A stretch of 64,000 nt of DNA, taken from Thermoguttaceae bacterium. GTDB lineage: Bacteria > Planctomycetota > Planctomycetia > Pirellulales > Thermoguttaceae. Below, one piece after another: positions 16,795-27,300 of this stretch. The notes under the pieces were generated by a model. The model saw nothing but the letters and a program-made list of their open reading frames with translations, had not been told where the DNA came from and made no database searches. The stretch is from assembly GCA_017937685.1 (NCBI GenBank), contig JAGBDD010000197.1, positions 26,074 to 90,073 on the forward strand. The letters run 5' to 3'. Both the position numbers and the translations under genes were made by a program. How positions within the stretch are numbered: the first letter of the stretch is position 1; every line of letters starts with the position of its first letter.

Positions 16795-17979
16795 ATGACG
16801 CCGAACCGCCTCAAAATTCTCCTCGTTATTCCGACGCTCGACCGTTGCGGCGCCGAAAAACAGTTGACGCTTCTCGCGGCGAACCTCCCCAAGGAGCGTT
16901 TCGACGTTCGCGTCGTCGCGCTGACGCGGGGCGGCCCTTACGAAGCGACGCTCCGCGACGCCGGCGTTCCGGTCGACATAATCGGCAAAACCGCCAAATT
17001 TTCGCCGCGCGCCTATTGGCGATTGAAGAAAATCATTCGCGACTTCCGCCCCGACGTCGTTCACACTTGGCTTTTCGCCGCGAACGCTTACGGACGGCGC
17101 GCCGCGTTTTCGCTCGGCGTTCCGGCGGTTGTTTGCGGCGAACGTTGCCTCGACCCTTGGAAGGCGCGTTGGCAAGGTTGGGTCGACCGCCGTCTCGAAC
17201 CGAAAACGGACGCGTTCGCGGTCAACAGCTCCGGAATCGTCGACTTTTACGTCGAGCGCGGAATCCCCGCCGAGAAGTTCGTCGTTATCCCGAACGCCGT
17301 CGAGCCGCCGACCTTCCCGCGCTCCGCAGATTCCGCGACCGCCGACGCCGCTAAGATCGCGTTGTTAAAAGAGTTAAAACTCCCTTACGAGCCGGGCCGC
17401 CTTCCGTTTTTGATCGGGTTGGTCGCGCGACTTTGGCCGCAAAAACGCGTCAAAGAGGCGCTTTGGGCCGCCGACCAACTGAAATTCGCCCAACTCGACT
17501 TTTACCTCCTCGTTATCGGCGACGGCCCGGAGCGCGAGTCGCTCCTCCGTTATCGCGACGCCCTGCGAGCAACCGACCGCGTCCGTTTCCTCGGCGAGCG
17601 CGACGACGTTTCGCGCCTTATGCCGACGTTCGATCTCCTTTGGAATTGCAGCGCTTACGAAGGTCAGTCGAACGCGATTTTGGAAGCGCAAAGTTGCGGC
17701 GTTCCGGTCGTCGCTTCGGACGTCCCCGGCAACCGCGACCTCGTTATCCCCGGCGAAACCGGCGTTTTAATTCCCGAGTTCGACGGCGACCGTATCCGCC
17801 GCCGCACCGCGCTGACTCGCGAAACGTTCCGCCTGTTGAAACCCGAGAACGCCGAACGCCGCCGCGCGCTCGCCGACGCCGCTCGGGCCCGAGTCGAACG
17901 CGAATTTTCGCTCGACGCGCTAATCGCCCGGCACGTCGAGCTTTACGAACGCTTGGTCGCCGAAAAAAAACGCCGTTGA
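16795..17979 (+). CDS. GT4-family glycosyltransferase
   Basis: The 394-residue protein has the GT-B fold of family 4. The N-terminal domain starts ILLVIPTLDRCGAEKQL and contains RPDVVHTWLFAANAYGRRA. The C-terminal donor domain has LIGLVARLWPQKR, LLVIGDGPERESL and the E-x7-E motif in EGQSNAILEAQSCGVPVV. It should transfer a sugar from an NDP-sugar to an envelope polysaccharide or lipid; donor and acceptor cannot be told. No transport or polymer genes are adjacent, so it seems to act alone or with a distant cluster. The C-terminus KKRR is basic. Confidence 0.9.
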   Translation: MTPNRLKILLVIPTLDRCGAEKQLTLLAANLPKERFDVRVVALTRGGPYEATLRDAGVPVDIIGKTAKFSPRAYWRLKKIIRDFRPDVVHTWLFAANAYGRRAAFSLGVPAVVCGERCLDPWKARWQGWVDRRLEPKTDAFAVNSSGIVDFYVERGIPAEKFVVIPNAVEPPTFPRSADSATADAAKIALLKELKLPYEPGRLPFLIGLVARLWPQKRVKEALWAADQLKFAQLDFYLLVIGDGPERESLLRYRDALRATDRVRFLGERDDVSRLMPTFDLLWNCSAYEGQSNAILEAQSCGVPVVASDVPGNRDLVIPGETGVLIPEFDGDRIRRRTALTRETFRLLKPENAERRRALADAARARVEREFSLDALIARHVELYERLVAEKKRR

Positions 17980-18188
17980 CCGTCCGTCGTTCCCGTTTTC
18001 CCGTCCAAAAATCAAACGCCGCGCCGCCGTCTCCTCGACGTTCGAAGCGCGGTCGTTTGCCGTTTATTTACCCCTTTGCGCGCCGGAGCCTCTTTTACGT
18101 CGTCCCCGACGTCGCGTTTGTTTCCGGAGCGCCGCGCCCTTCGTTCGACGCGACGCCGCTTAACCCCAACGATTAGGAGCTTTACCCA

Positions 18189-18917
18189 ATGAAACGCGTC
18201 GCGTTTTCTTTCCTCGCTCTCGCCCTTCTCTCGACCTGCGCCCTTTTCTCGTCCCTCGCCGTCGCGAGCGACGCGGGCCCCGACGTTTCCGCCGAAGAGG
18301 CGCTTCGTCTTCTCGTTCAAGGCAACGAACGTTTCGCCGCGAACAAAACCGCGCACCCGCACTCGAACTTCGCCCGTCTCGTCGACACGGCGGAACACGG
18401 CCAACACCCGTTCGCGACGGTTCTCGGCTGCAGCGACTCTCGCGTTCCGGTCGAGCTTCTCTTCGACCAAGGCTTCGGCGACGTGTTCGTCGTTCGCGTC
18501 GCGGGCGGGGTTTGCGCCGACGACGAAACCGGTTCGATCGAGTACGGCGTTTCGCACCTCGGCACGCCGATTTTGGTCGTTTTGGGACACACGCAATGCG
18601 GCGCGGTAACGGCGACGGTCGAACACGAACACGCCGACGGGCACATTAAATCGCTCGTTTCGCATATCGAACCGGCGGTGAAACGCGTTCGCGCCGCTCG
18701 TCCGGAGCTTTCCGGCGCCGCGCTGATCGAAGCGGCGGTCGTCGAAAACGTTTACGTCGCGATCGAAGAGCTTTTCGATCACAGCCCGACGACGGTCGAA
18801 GCGCTTGAAAAGGGCAAACTTTGGATCGTTCCGGCGATTTACAACGTCAAAACCGGTAAAGTCGACTGGCGCGACCCGATTAAGTCGAAAAAAGACTTGA
18901 AAAACGTCAAAAAATAA
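18189..18917 (+). CDS. Exported beta-class carbonic anhydrase
   Basis: The start follows AGGAG. A signal peptide (residues 1-27, ending SLAVAS) sends the enzyme out of the cytoplasm. Zinc ligands of the beta class are in place: Cys81 and Asp83 in GCSDSRVP, His134 and Cys137 in GHTQCGAV. It interconverts CO2 and bicarbonate. Most beta-class enzymes are cytoplasmic; exported ones are known in several Gram-negative groups. A role in pH control or in bicarbonate supply to an anaerobe is inferred. The gene has its own terminator, shared with the convergent esterase gene. Confidence 0.93.
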   Translation: MKRVAFSFLALALLSTCALFSSLAVASDAGPDVSAEEALRLLVQGNERFAANKTAHPHSNFARLVDTAEHGQHPFATVLGCSDSRVPVELLFDQGFGDVFVVRVAGGVCADDETGSIEYGVSHLGTPILVVLGHTQCGAVTATVEHEHADGHIKSLVSHIEPAVKRVRAARPELSGAALIEAAVVENVYVAIEELFDHSPTTVEALEKGKLWIVPAIYNVKTGKVDWRDPIKSKKDLKNVKK

Positions 18918-18996
18918 TGATAACGTTAGCGTTGCGATTCTTACGTTTAAAATTCGCGACATTAACGCGCGGTTTTATACGACGACGCGTTACAAA

Positions 18997-19051
18997 CGTT
19001 AAAAAGCCGCTCGTTCCGACGTTTTTTTTCGGGCGAGCGGCTTTTTTAACG
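18997..19051. terminator. Bidirectional terminator
   Basis: CGTTAAAAAGCCGCTCG (18997-19013) pairs with 19034-19051. A and T runs flank the stem on both sides, serving the carbonic anhydrase gene (+) and the esterase gene (-). Confidence 0.9.
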
Positions 19052-19056
19052 CGACA

Positions 19057-21168
19057 TTACTTAACGCGTTCCAACTTCAAGATCGTCGGGGTTTGCGTCG
19101 TTGTCAAGCGCGGAATCGTCGGAAGCCCGTTTTCGTCCGCGACGATTTCCCCCTCTTGAGCGCCAAACGTCCAGCGCAACTTCTCGCCCGGCTTGACTTC
19201 GAAGCGTTGCAGGCGACGAAGCGAAACGTCCGCCGTCGACTCGGTCGGAGCTTCGAAAATCTTCGAATCCAACTCTTTAGCGGTCGTTAAACGCAACTCG
19301 ATCTCGAAACGTTCCGCCTCGTCCGCGACGTTGCGCCAACGGAAAAACGCGCCGCGCTGACCCGCCGGAGCGTCCGCCGCGCATTCCGGCCAAGGCGACT
19401 TATTGTCGCTCGTCGCGTCGACGAAGACCGGATACGCTTCGTTCCTGCGGATTTCCGTCCAAGGGAACGTATTCGTCAAGTCGTTGATTTTTGCGATTTT
19501 AGCGTCGTTGTTCTCGTGTCCGAAATTCCCCCAATACGCGATCAGCGAATAACGTCGAGACGACGCGGCGTCAAACAACTCTTCGCGTCCAAACGCCCAT
19601 TGATCGTTCGGCGCCGAATAGTCGATACAAACCGGCGGATCGACCGGCTTGAAATCCTTATATTTTTCAGGTTGCGTAACGCCGAGACGGTCGAGAGCGT
19701 GTCGCGCGCCCGCCGGAACGTTCGCCTTAATCGCCGCGAACACGTCGCCGTTACTCAAACCGAGTCCGAGCGTTCCGCTCCCCCCCATCGAGTTGCCGCA
19801 AAGATAAACGCGGTTCGGGTCGCAACCGTAAGTCTCGACAGCCCAAGCGATAGAGTCGAGAACGCGCAACTCGACCGGCTGTTTTTCGACGCCGGAGCGC
19901 TCGGCGTTATCCGCCGTAATCTCCGCTTCGTCGGCGCGCCGTCCGCCCCACCACCAGTCGGTCGACTTGTTGTCCCAGCAGTCGACGAAGATTCCGTAAA
20001 AGTCGTCCGGAACGCGATAAATATCGTGATTGCCAACGGTTAACGTGCAGTCGAGCGCCGTTTTCGCGGAGTGTCCGGCGGAGTGCAAGACGACGTAAAG
20101 CGGACGTCCCGTCGCAGGCCCGGTTTTCGGGTAAACGATGTAAAACTTATCCGTTTGCTCCGGATTTTTCGCGCCCCATTTCTCGAGTTGACCGTGTTCG
20201 TAAAGCAAGGTTTGACGGTCGTTAAAGACCTCCGCTCCAACGAGGCGCGGCGCCAAACGCTCTTCGACGGCGCGCTTTTTGAGCGTTTCGATTCGAGCGC
20301 GGTAACGGGCGAAAATTTCTTCGCGCGGCGTCAGTTTATCGCCTTCGTAACGTCCGTGGAAGACGCGAATTTCCAACGCTTTAGGATCGTTCAACGCCGT
20401 TAAAATTCCGTCGAGCGTCGCGACGAGTTTTTCGTCGCCCGGCAAATACGGAATCGCAAAATCGATCAAATCGGCGGCGATCAAGAAGTTATCCGGCTCC
20501 TTGGCGAAGGTTTCGACCGGCGGCAACTTGTCGAGCGACGCGCGGCAAAACGGCTTCATCCAACGAGTAAAGTCGGCGAAGAAGAGTTCCAACTCGGCCC
20601 GACGCGCCGCTTTCCAAACGACGTCTTGCGACAACGCGTCGATTGCCGTTTCGATCGCCGTCTTTTCTTCGACAACGGCGCCGTGTAGCGCGGCGATTTT
20701 GTCTTGTTCGAAGTCGGTCGCGTAATACTTCTTAATCATTGTGCCGCCGTGATTTTCATCGAAAATCAAACCGGTGATCCGGTCGCGACGGAGCATAACG
20801 TCGGAGACGAACGCGTCCCAATCGGTCGACGCGGCGTCGGGCGCCGGAACGTCGAATTTCGGGAATTTAACGGTCGTCAACTTGATGAGATCGCGACCGC
20901 AAGTCTTTTTATTAGCGTACCAAGCGCGTTGCAAGTCGGGGTCGTCCGCCGGGTAGTCGGGCAGCGCGAAGCGCGCCGCGAAGGCCGCGTAATCGGCGCA
21001 ATAATCGGGCGCCGCGTCTTTGCCGTCTTGCGTAATTTCTTGCGCCCAAACGCGTTGCGTCGACTCCGACGCAAAAAAGGAATCCGCCGACGTCCCGTAA
21101 CCGAGCGCCGCCGCTAGAAGCGCGACCGTCGCGACGGAAGCGCCGTTTCTTTTCGTTAAAAGGCTCAT
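19057..21168 (-). CDS. Secreted alpha/beta-hydrolase (esterase/peptidase S9-like)
   Basis: I take the ATG at 21168 (weak AGAAAG upstream); an in-frame ATG at 21186 is possible. A signal peptide ends near VWAQE. The first 300 residues are helical and unassigned. The hydrolase domain holds RPLYVVLHSAGHSAKTALDC (oxyanion side), RVYLCGNSMGGSGTLGLG with nucleophile Ser460, an Asp-containing DYSAPNDQW, and GNFGHENND carrying the likely catalytic His. The C-terminus is a small beta domain. Near GH36 and GH106 genes, a deacetylase or carbohydrate esterase is the best guess, but peptidase activity cannot be excluded. Confidence 0.78.
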   Translation of the reverse strand: MSLLTKRNGASVATVALLAAALGYGTSADSFFASESTQRVWAQEITQDGKDAAPDYCADYAAFAARFALPDYPADDPDLQRAWYANKKTCGRDLIKLTTVKFPKFDVPAPDAASTDWDAFVSDVMLRRDRITGLIFDENHGGTMIKKYYATDFEQDKIAALHGAVVEEKTAIETAIDALSQDVVWKAARRAELELFFADFTRWMKPFCRASLDKLPPVETFAKEPDNFLIAADLIDFAIPYLPGDEKLVATLDGILTALNDPKALEIRVFHGRYEGDKLTPREEIFARYRARIETLKKRAVEERLAPRLVGAEVFNDRQTLLYEHGQLEKWGAKNPEQTDKFYIVYPKTGPATGRPLYVVLHSAGHSAKTALDCTLTVGNHDIYRVPDDFYGIFVDCWDNKSTDWWWGGRRADEAEITADNAERSGVEKQPVELRVLDSIAWAVETYGCDPNRVYLCGNSMGGSGTLGLGLSNGDVFAAIKANVPAGARHALDRLGVTQPEKYKDFKPVDPPVCIDYSAPNDQWAFGREELFDAASSRRYSLIAYWGNFGHENNDAKIAKINDLTNTFPWTEIRRNEAYPVFVDATSDNKSPWPECAADAPAGQRGAFFRWRNVADEAERFEIELRLTTAKELDSKIFEAPTESTADVSLRRLQRFEVKPGEKLRWTFGAQEGEIVADENGLPTIPRLTTTQTPTILKLERVK

Positions 21169-21382
21169 TTTCGTTCTTTCTAACATATTCCGTTAAAATC
21201 AGTTATCGTCGACGCAATGTTCATCGACGTCGCGTCGCTTAAAATCGCGTTTTAAGTTCCGCGTGGAACCAAACCGTCGTTCGACGGCAAAACGCGCCGA
21301 TTCCTTTCGAAACCGACGCGTCGACCGACGCCGCTTAAACTTCCGCGACGTCGAAACTTAACGCTCAACGACCTCGCATCGT

Positions 21383-24028
21383 TTATTTAACGGCGTTAAT
21401 TTTGCGCGCCGGAACGGCGACGGCGCGATATTTCAGAATCGTCGCGTTCGGAGCGTCGTTGATTTCGATCAAGAGCCCCTTGCTCGAAAGCTCGGCGCCG
21501 GAAGCCTTTACGATCGCGCCGGTATCGACGTTTTCAATCTCGTAAATCGCGTTTTCATCAAGACCGCGGAGCTTAAAGCGCCCGGCGACCATCGTCGAAT
21601 CGGGACGACGGAACATCTGAATAATCCCGGAGTTATCGGCGTCGCGATGGTACTGCCAACCGACCCAAACGTCTTGCGCGGTCGAAATGGAAGTCAGCGG
21701 GTAATAATCGGCGCCGAAGTACGGAGCGACCGTATCTCGCCAAATCGCAAGGTTTTTACGCACGACGTCCCAATCGGCCTCGTCGTCGCGAATATCGTAA
21801 CAGAAGTTAAAATACGGCACGAAGAGCGAGCGGATTTTGTAGTCGTCGAAAGCGCGCGTTCCGGAACCGAAGTACGGAATCCACAACGCCATACCGTAAG
21901 AGTGGATTTGTTGCCCGACCGGTTCGAGGAGGTAGTCGCTGCGCAGAAGCGGGACGGCGCGTCGCAACGTTTCTAAGTCGTTGCGGCGTCCGCCCGAAGC
22001 GCAGGAGTCGATGCGCAGTCCCGGGTTGCGTTCGAGGAGCGCGTCCCAATATTTCAGGTAGCCCTCGACGTAACGAATTTCGCTAATCCCTTGCCGATCC
22101 TCGGGATCCGCGTTGCGCCAGAAGCTCAGCGGGTCGATGTTGTAGTCTTGGCGATAGAAGTCGATTCCTTCTTTCTTGAGGAGACCGTCGACGTGATTCG
22201 TCAGCCAATCGAGCGCTTCCGGATTTCCTAAGTTGAGCAATCCTCCGTCTTTACCGCCGAAAATCCATTCCGGGTGATTTTCCGGGAGCCACGTCCCCGA
22301 GTGGACGCGCTCCGGTTCAAACCAGACGATCGACTCGACGCCTTTCGCCCGACCGCGGTCGGTGATCGGTCGAAAACCGCCCGGAAAACGCGTTTGATCG
22401 ACTTCCCAAGTCCCAGTTTTAGGCCAACTTCCGTCGCACGGGTACCAACCGGCGTCCATCCACCAGTAATCGAGTTTCAAACCGCGTTCGAGGTAGAGAT
22501 CGATGAATTGATTTTGCGTTTCGGTCGTCGCTTGCGTCATCTCGGCGAAGAAGTGCGAACTGCACGCCGCAAGGTGCGACTCAATAACCTTACCCTTCTT
22601 ATTGTTGGGGTTAGCTTTATCCGGAACGCGCGGAACGTTCCACTCGACCATCCAGCGGCGCCAAATATTTTGCGCGGCGAACCAATCGTCGCGGAACCAA
22701 GGCCCGACGACGGCGATCGGCGACCTAACTTCTTCGCCCGCAAGGAGTTTGAATCGCGTCAACTCTTGCCCGGCGGCAACGCGGGTTTCGAGGGCGCCCT
22801 GACGCTCGAACTTCGCCGCCCACTGCCCCGACCAACCGAGAACGATAATCCAACCTTTGTCGAGCGATTCGAGGTTAAAGTACGGCATATAAGCGTTTGT
22901 GGGGCGCCCGCCGCTCGTCGCGACGTCCTTAACGGCGCCCGGATTAAGAACCGTCGTCAACGGCATATAATCGTCGATACGGCAAGGACTTCCGACCGAG
23001 TAATGCAACTTAAATTCTCGTTCGTCGTTCCAACGCGCCGCGTCGCCGCAGTTCGGATCCCAACCGCTGTACGGACGGCGTTCGAAAGCGTCGCGCCCGA
23101 AAATCGCGTCGATCGGTTTGATATTTTCAATGATCGGCGTGTCGACGTCGGAAAGATTTTTGAACTTAAGCGACCATTCGACAAAGGGATAGCCGACGTA
23201 ATCGATCGCTTCGCAAGCGACTTGCAAACGGTCGCCCGGCTCCGTTAACGTCAAGCGACGCAAGACTTTGCCGTCGATTTCTTCCTTCGCGCGCTCGACT
23301 TTCCAATCTTTCAAGAAAGTCCGCGACGACTTGCCGTCGTAAACGAACGAGAACGGGAAATCGACCTCGAACGTTCGGTCGTAGGTTCCGGAGTCCGTCA
23401 ACTCCAAGTCGCTCAAATAAACGACTTCGCCGTCTTCGTATTCGACTTTCGCGTCGGCCCAGTCGGATTGGTCGCAAGAGATGTTCCCTTGCGGATCGAT
23501 GAGAAGCGCGAACTCTTGGGCGCCGTTCAGCGCGACGTCGACGGGAGCGCCCGCCTTGCCGCCGGTCATCAACTCGCTTTCATAAAGTCCGACGTCGTTC
23601 GACTTAACGGCAAACTTAACCGAGCCGCCGCCGTTGGCCGTTTCAGGCGCGTTCGTATCGATTCCGACGACCGCCGTAAAGCGTTTCGCCTTTTTCGGAA
23701 GCCGAACGATCAACTCGCTCGGCGCGTGGCAGTAAAGTCCTTTGTTAAAGGTTTTATCGGCGATTTTCAGTGTCTTGTCGTAACGCTTGTCGACCAAGAC
23801 CGGATCGTGATTTTTGAGAACTTCGACTCCGAGTTTCGGCGTCGCGACGGTCGTCGTATCGATTCCGTCGAATTTCGCGCCAAGCCAACGCGCTTTCGCC
23901 GCCGCTTCCTTTTCGTTAAGCGTTTGAAACTTCTCGGCTTGCGCCGTCGCCGTCCAACCGCCGCAAACGACCGCCGTCAAAAGAGCGCCGTAAAGGAACG
24001 CGCCCGTTTTACTTTTTTTTCGCAACAT
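21383..24028 (-). CDS. Alpha-galactosidase, GH36, with N-terminal NPCBM domain
   Basis: The start lies six bases after GGAG. A signal peptide ends at ATAQA. Residues 40-190 form an NPCBM carbohydrate-binding domain (KTFNKGLYCHAPSELIVRLP, FTAVVGIDTNAP). The GH36 module follows: LDYWWMDAGWYPCDGSW, GVESIVWFEPERV, the expected nucleophile Asp628 in FYRQDYNIDP, and the acid/base Asp684 in SCASGGRRND. It should release terminal alpha-galactose from plant or mucin glycans outside the cytoplasm. Its promoter is nearly the same as those of the GH106 and galK genes. Confidence 0.92.
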   Translation of the reverse strand: MLRKKSKTGAFLYGALLTAVVCGGWTATAQAEKFQTLNEKEAAAKARWLGAKFDGIDTTTVATPKLGVEVLKNHDPVLVDKRYDKTLKIADKTFNKGLYCHAPSELIVRLPKKAKRFTAVVGIDTNAPETANGGGSVKFAVKSNDVGLYESELMTGGKAGAPVDVALNGAQEFALLIDPQGNISCDQSDWADAKVEYEDGEVVYLSDLELTDSGTYDRTFEVDFPFSFVYDGKSSRTFLKDWKVERAKEEIDGKVLRRLTLTEPGDRLQVACEAIDYVGYPFVEWSLKFKNLSDVDTPIIENIKPIDAIFGRDAFERRPYSGWDPNCGDAARWNDEREFKLHYSVGSPCRIDDYMPLTTVLNPGAVKDVATSGGRPTNAYMPYFNLESLDKGWIIVLGWSGQWAAKFERQGALETRVAAGQELTRFKLLAGEEVRSPIAVVGPWFRDDWFAAQNIWRRWMVEWNVPRVPDKANPNNKKGKVIESHLAACSSHFFAEMTQATTETQNQFIDLYLERGLKLDYWWMDAGWYPCDGSWPKTGTWEVDQTRFPGGFRPITDRGRAKGVESIVWFEPERVHSGTWLPENHPEWIFGGKDGGLLNLGNPEALDWLTNHVDGLLKKEGIDFYRQDYNIDPLSFWRNADPEDRQGISEIRYVEGYLKYWDALLERNPGLRIDSCASGGRRNDLETLRRAVPLLRSDYLLEPVGQQIHSYGMALWIPYFGSGTRAFDDYKIRSLFVPYFNFCYDIRDDEADWDVVRKNLAIWRDTVAPYFGADYYPLTSISTAQDVWVGWQYHRDADNSGIIQMFRRPDSTMVAGRFKLRGLDENAIYEIENVDTGAIVKASGAELSSKGLLIEINDAPNATILKYRAVAVPARKINAVK

Positions 24029-24156
24029 AAATTACTCCGCAAATACAAGGGGAACGTCGCAACGCTCCGATTCAATTTAACAGCGTTTTCTCGAAATTCA
24101 ACACGCAAACGCCCGTAAATCGTTTCGCAATCGCTCGAAAACGCGTCGATTCGTTA

Positions 24157-24185
24157 AGTATACCGCTTCGGCAAACGAAATTCAA
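24157..24185 (-). promoter_or_regulatory. Promoter of the GH36 gene (shared sugar type)
   Basis: On the minus strand TTGAAT, 17 bases, TATACT, then TTAACGAA. The GH106 promoter has the same boxes, spacing, CGG before the -10 and downstream TTAACGAA. The intergenic stretch 24029-24323 holds only this site. Confidence 0.75.
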
Positions 24186-24323
24186 GAAGGCGCGCCAAAA
24201 TTTTCGCTCCAACGCGCCGTTTTACAAAAAAAATAAGAATATGCCGCCGCAAAAAAACAAACTTTTTTCAAAAAATCAAACGCGACGTTTCCGGCGACTC
24301 GAAAACGCCGCGTTCGTCGCTTG

Positions 24324-27300
24324 TTAACGCTCGTCGACGCGACGGCCTAAGCGAACCGGCCCAAGCAAACCGGACGGCAAAAGCTGATGGTCGCCGGGTC
24401 TCCATTGCGGGTTCGACGTTCGCGTAAACCGCTTTTCGGGCGGCAAACTCGCGTCGCCGATCAGCCGGTTGCACCAAAGATTCGCGACCGAAATCGTTAA
24501 ACGGTTGTCTTTAGCTTTAAGCAAACCGCTCGGAATCTCGACGCGCCAAGGGTCGGTCCAAACGACGCCTAGCGACTCGCCGTTCAACTCGACGCGCGCC
24601 ATCGCGCCGACTTCGCCGAGTTCGAGGAAGAAACCGTCCTCCTCCGCCGCGTCTTCCGGAAGGTCGAACGACTTCTCGTAAACCCCGACGCCGGAATAGT
24701 ATCGGAGAATCGGGTCGGCGTTTTTCGACCAATCTTGAAGCGTTTCGAACCGCTCGACGCGACGTCGTCCTTCCGGGAAATCGCGTCCCGAGGCGGCGTT
24801 TTGATCGAACGCGACGCTCCAAGCTCCATTCAAAACGTCGAAATATTCCGACTTGGCGTCGTCGTCAAAGAGTCGCGACGTCGGCGCCAGCTCTTGCGGC
24901 GCCGCGTCGTTTTCAGCGTTATTTTCCGCGGCTTTTTTCGAAACGTCGGCGCTCAAAGCGTCGTCGTTAAAGTCCGGTCGGAAAACGACTAACCAACTTT
25001 GCGACGGCGCAAAACTCAGCGGAATCGTCGTCCGCCCGTTCTCCTCCCGCAAAACATCGACGCGATAACGACGCCCCGTCGTCGGATCCCAAAGTTGCGC
25101 CTTTTTCCCGGAAACGCGGAAGACGCAATCCGCCGTTTGCGCGACGCCAAGTCGATTCCCGACGAAGTAAACGTCCGCGTCGCCGTCGATTCGACGAACC
25201 CAACGAACGTCTCCGGTCGACTCAAAGTCCGGCGCAAGTCCGCGTTCTTTAAGGAGTTGCGCGACAAACGTAAAGCTCGGATACGTCGCGTCGCCCGATT
25301 TCGGCGGCGCGAGCCCCCAAGGCGACGTCCCGTAACCGCCAATTTCAACCGCCGCGACCGCTCCGCTTTCTCCGTTCGGCGCGTTCGCCGTCCAAGTCGA
25401 GTCGGTCAAAATCGGCGCTAAATTCGACGCCGCGTCGCCGAAATCAATCGCGGCGAGAAGTCCCGCCGGATTCGGCGTTTCCCCTTCGTTTACGACGTCG
25501 ATTCGCAAATCGTTTTTACCCGGCTTCAAGACGTCGTCGAGCGCGTAAACGTCCGGGGCGCGGAAGTTGGAACCGCTTCCCAAACGCTTGCCGTTGACGT
25601 AAAGCTCGTAAACGTTGTCGGCGGCGATCGAAATCGACGCGTCGCTAACGTCGGCGTTTTCAGGAACTTCGAAGGTTTTGAAAAATTCGCGTTTCTCGCC
25701 CGGCGCGGCGCGTCCGAAATCGGCGTTCGCCCAAATCCAACGAGCGTCGAGAAGCGGAGCGCGGCGCGGCGTCGATTTCCCGGTTCCCGGCGGCGCGATC
25801 GGCGGATTCTTTCCGTTCCAAAGCGCGTCCAACTCGGCGTTTAACGCGGCGTCGGCGTTCGGATAATTTTCGAGACCGGGCGCGCGTTTCGGACGCGTTC
25901 CGACGATCGGAACCCCGGCGTCGGCGAGTTCGCGCAACTTTTTAGCCAACTCCGGCGTCATCGTTTCGGTTTGCGGCAAGACGAGAACCGAATAAGTCGC
26001 GCCGCCCGGGAAAACGATTTTACCGTTCTTCGCAACCGCCGAATCTAAAAGAACTTGCGGCGCGCAACCGTCGAAGTTGTACCCGCGTTTGTCTTTAAAT
26101 TCGCCGCCTAAAAACGCCGACGTCGGCGGAACGAAAACGGTCGGCGCGTCCTCGCGATCGAGAAAAAGGACGTCCGCCGACGGAATGCCGCGCTGTAAAA
26201 CCGCTTGAACTCGGGAGATATAATCGCAGTACCCGTCCGCCATCGGGAACCAAGTTTGCGTCCTATCCCAGTGCATCCCGTGTCCGCCGAGCGAAAGCCC
26301 CGGCGCGTCCGAGTTCGGCTGAGCGCACATCCGATGAAAAACGAGACGGTTAATCCCGGCGCAAAACGCCCAGTCGCCCTGCCGTTTCGCGGCGCCCGGG
26401 TGCTGTCGCCACTTATCGCCGCTCGTCGTAAACGATTCCGCGCCAACAACTTGCGCTCCGGTCGTATGTCCGCTCGAAACCGCTTCGAAAACGCTGAAAT
26501 CGGCGTCGAACCCGTATCCGCGCGACCAAAATTCGCCCATCGGGACGTTCGCCGCTCGGAAAAGGTAAAGGTCGCCCGCCGGGTTGAGATCGTAAGCCTC
26601 CGTCGAAAAATCGAGTCCGCGCGCCGCTCCTAACTCTTTCATTCGCAAGACGTTATTCTCGTAAACCAGCTCGCGCGCCGTCCGCCGCAAGTCCCAAAGG
26701 AAGCGTTCCGTTTTCTCGACGCTTTCGACCGGAATCCCGAACATCGCCGGCGTCCAAGGGAGCGGATCGTATCCGCGACGTTTTGTAAAGTGTTTGCGAA
26801 AATTCTCCGACCAGTTCTGCGAACTCATTTCCCAACTGTCGTGATGCAGCGTCGTAAACTCCGCGACGTCAAGCATTTTCGCGTTAAAGGCGGCGAAGTG
26901 CGCGTCGATTCCGGACGTCTCGAACTTATCCGATTCGAGCCCGAGTCCGGCGTCGGGAGCGGGACGCGTCGTTTGCCCGGTCAAGCGGCGTCCGAGTCGC
27001 AAAATCGTCCACTCGCCCTCCGGAACGTCCCAAGTCAGGCGACCGTTCGCGTCCATAAACTGAGAAATATCGCGAATTTGCGACGCGCCGACGATGGAAT
27101 CGGCGGCGTCGGGCGTTTCCGACGTCGGCGGCAAAAACGGTTTGACGCCGGGTAGCGACGAGTACGGCGGGCGGAAAAAAAGCGCCTTTTCCTCCCAATC
27201 GGGAAGTCGCCAATTCCCTTTCGGCGTCGGAAACGCAAGAACGGCGACGTCGCGGTAAAATTCGCGCCAATCTTCCTCGCACGGCCCGAGCGAACCTCGA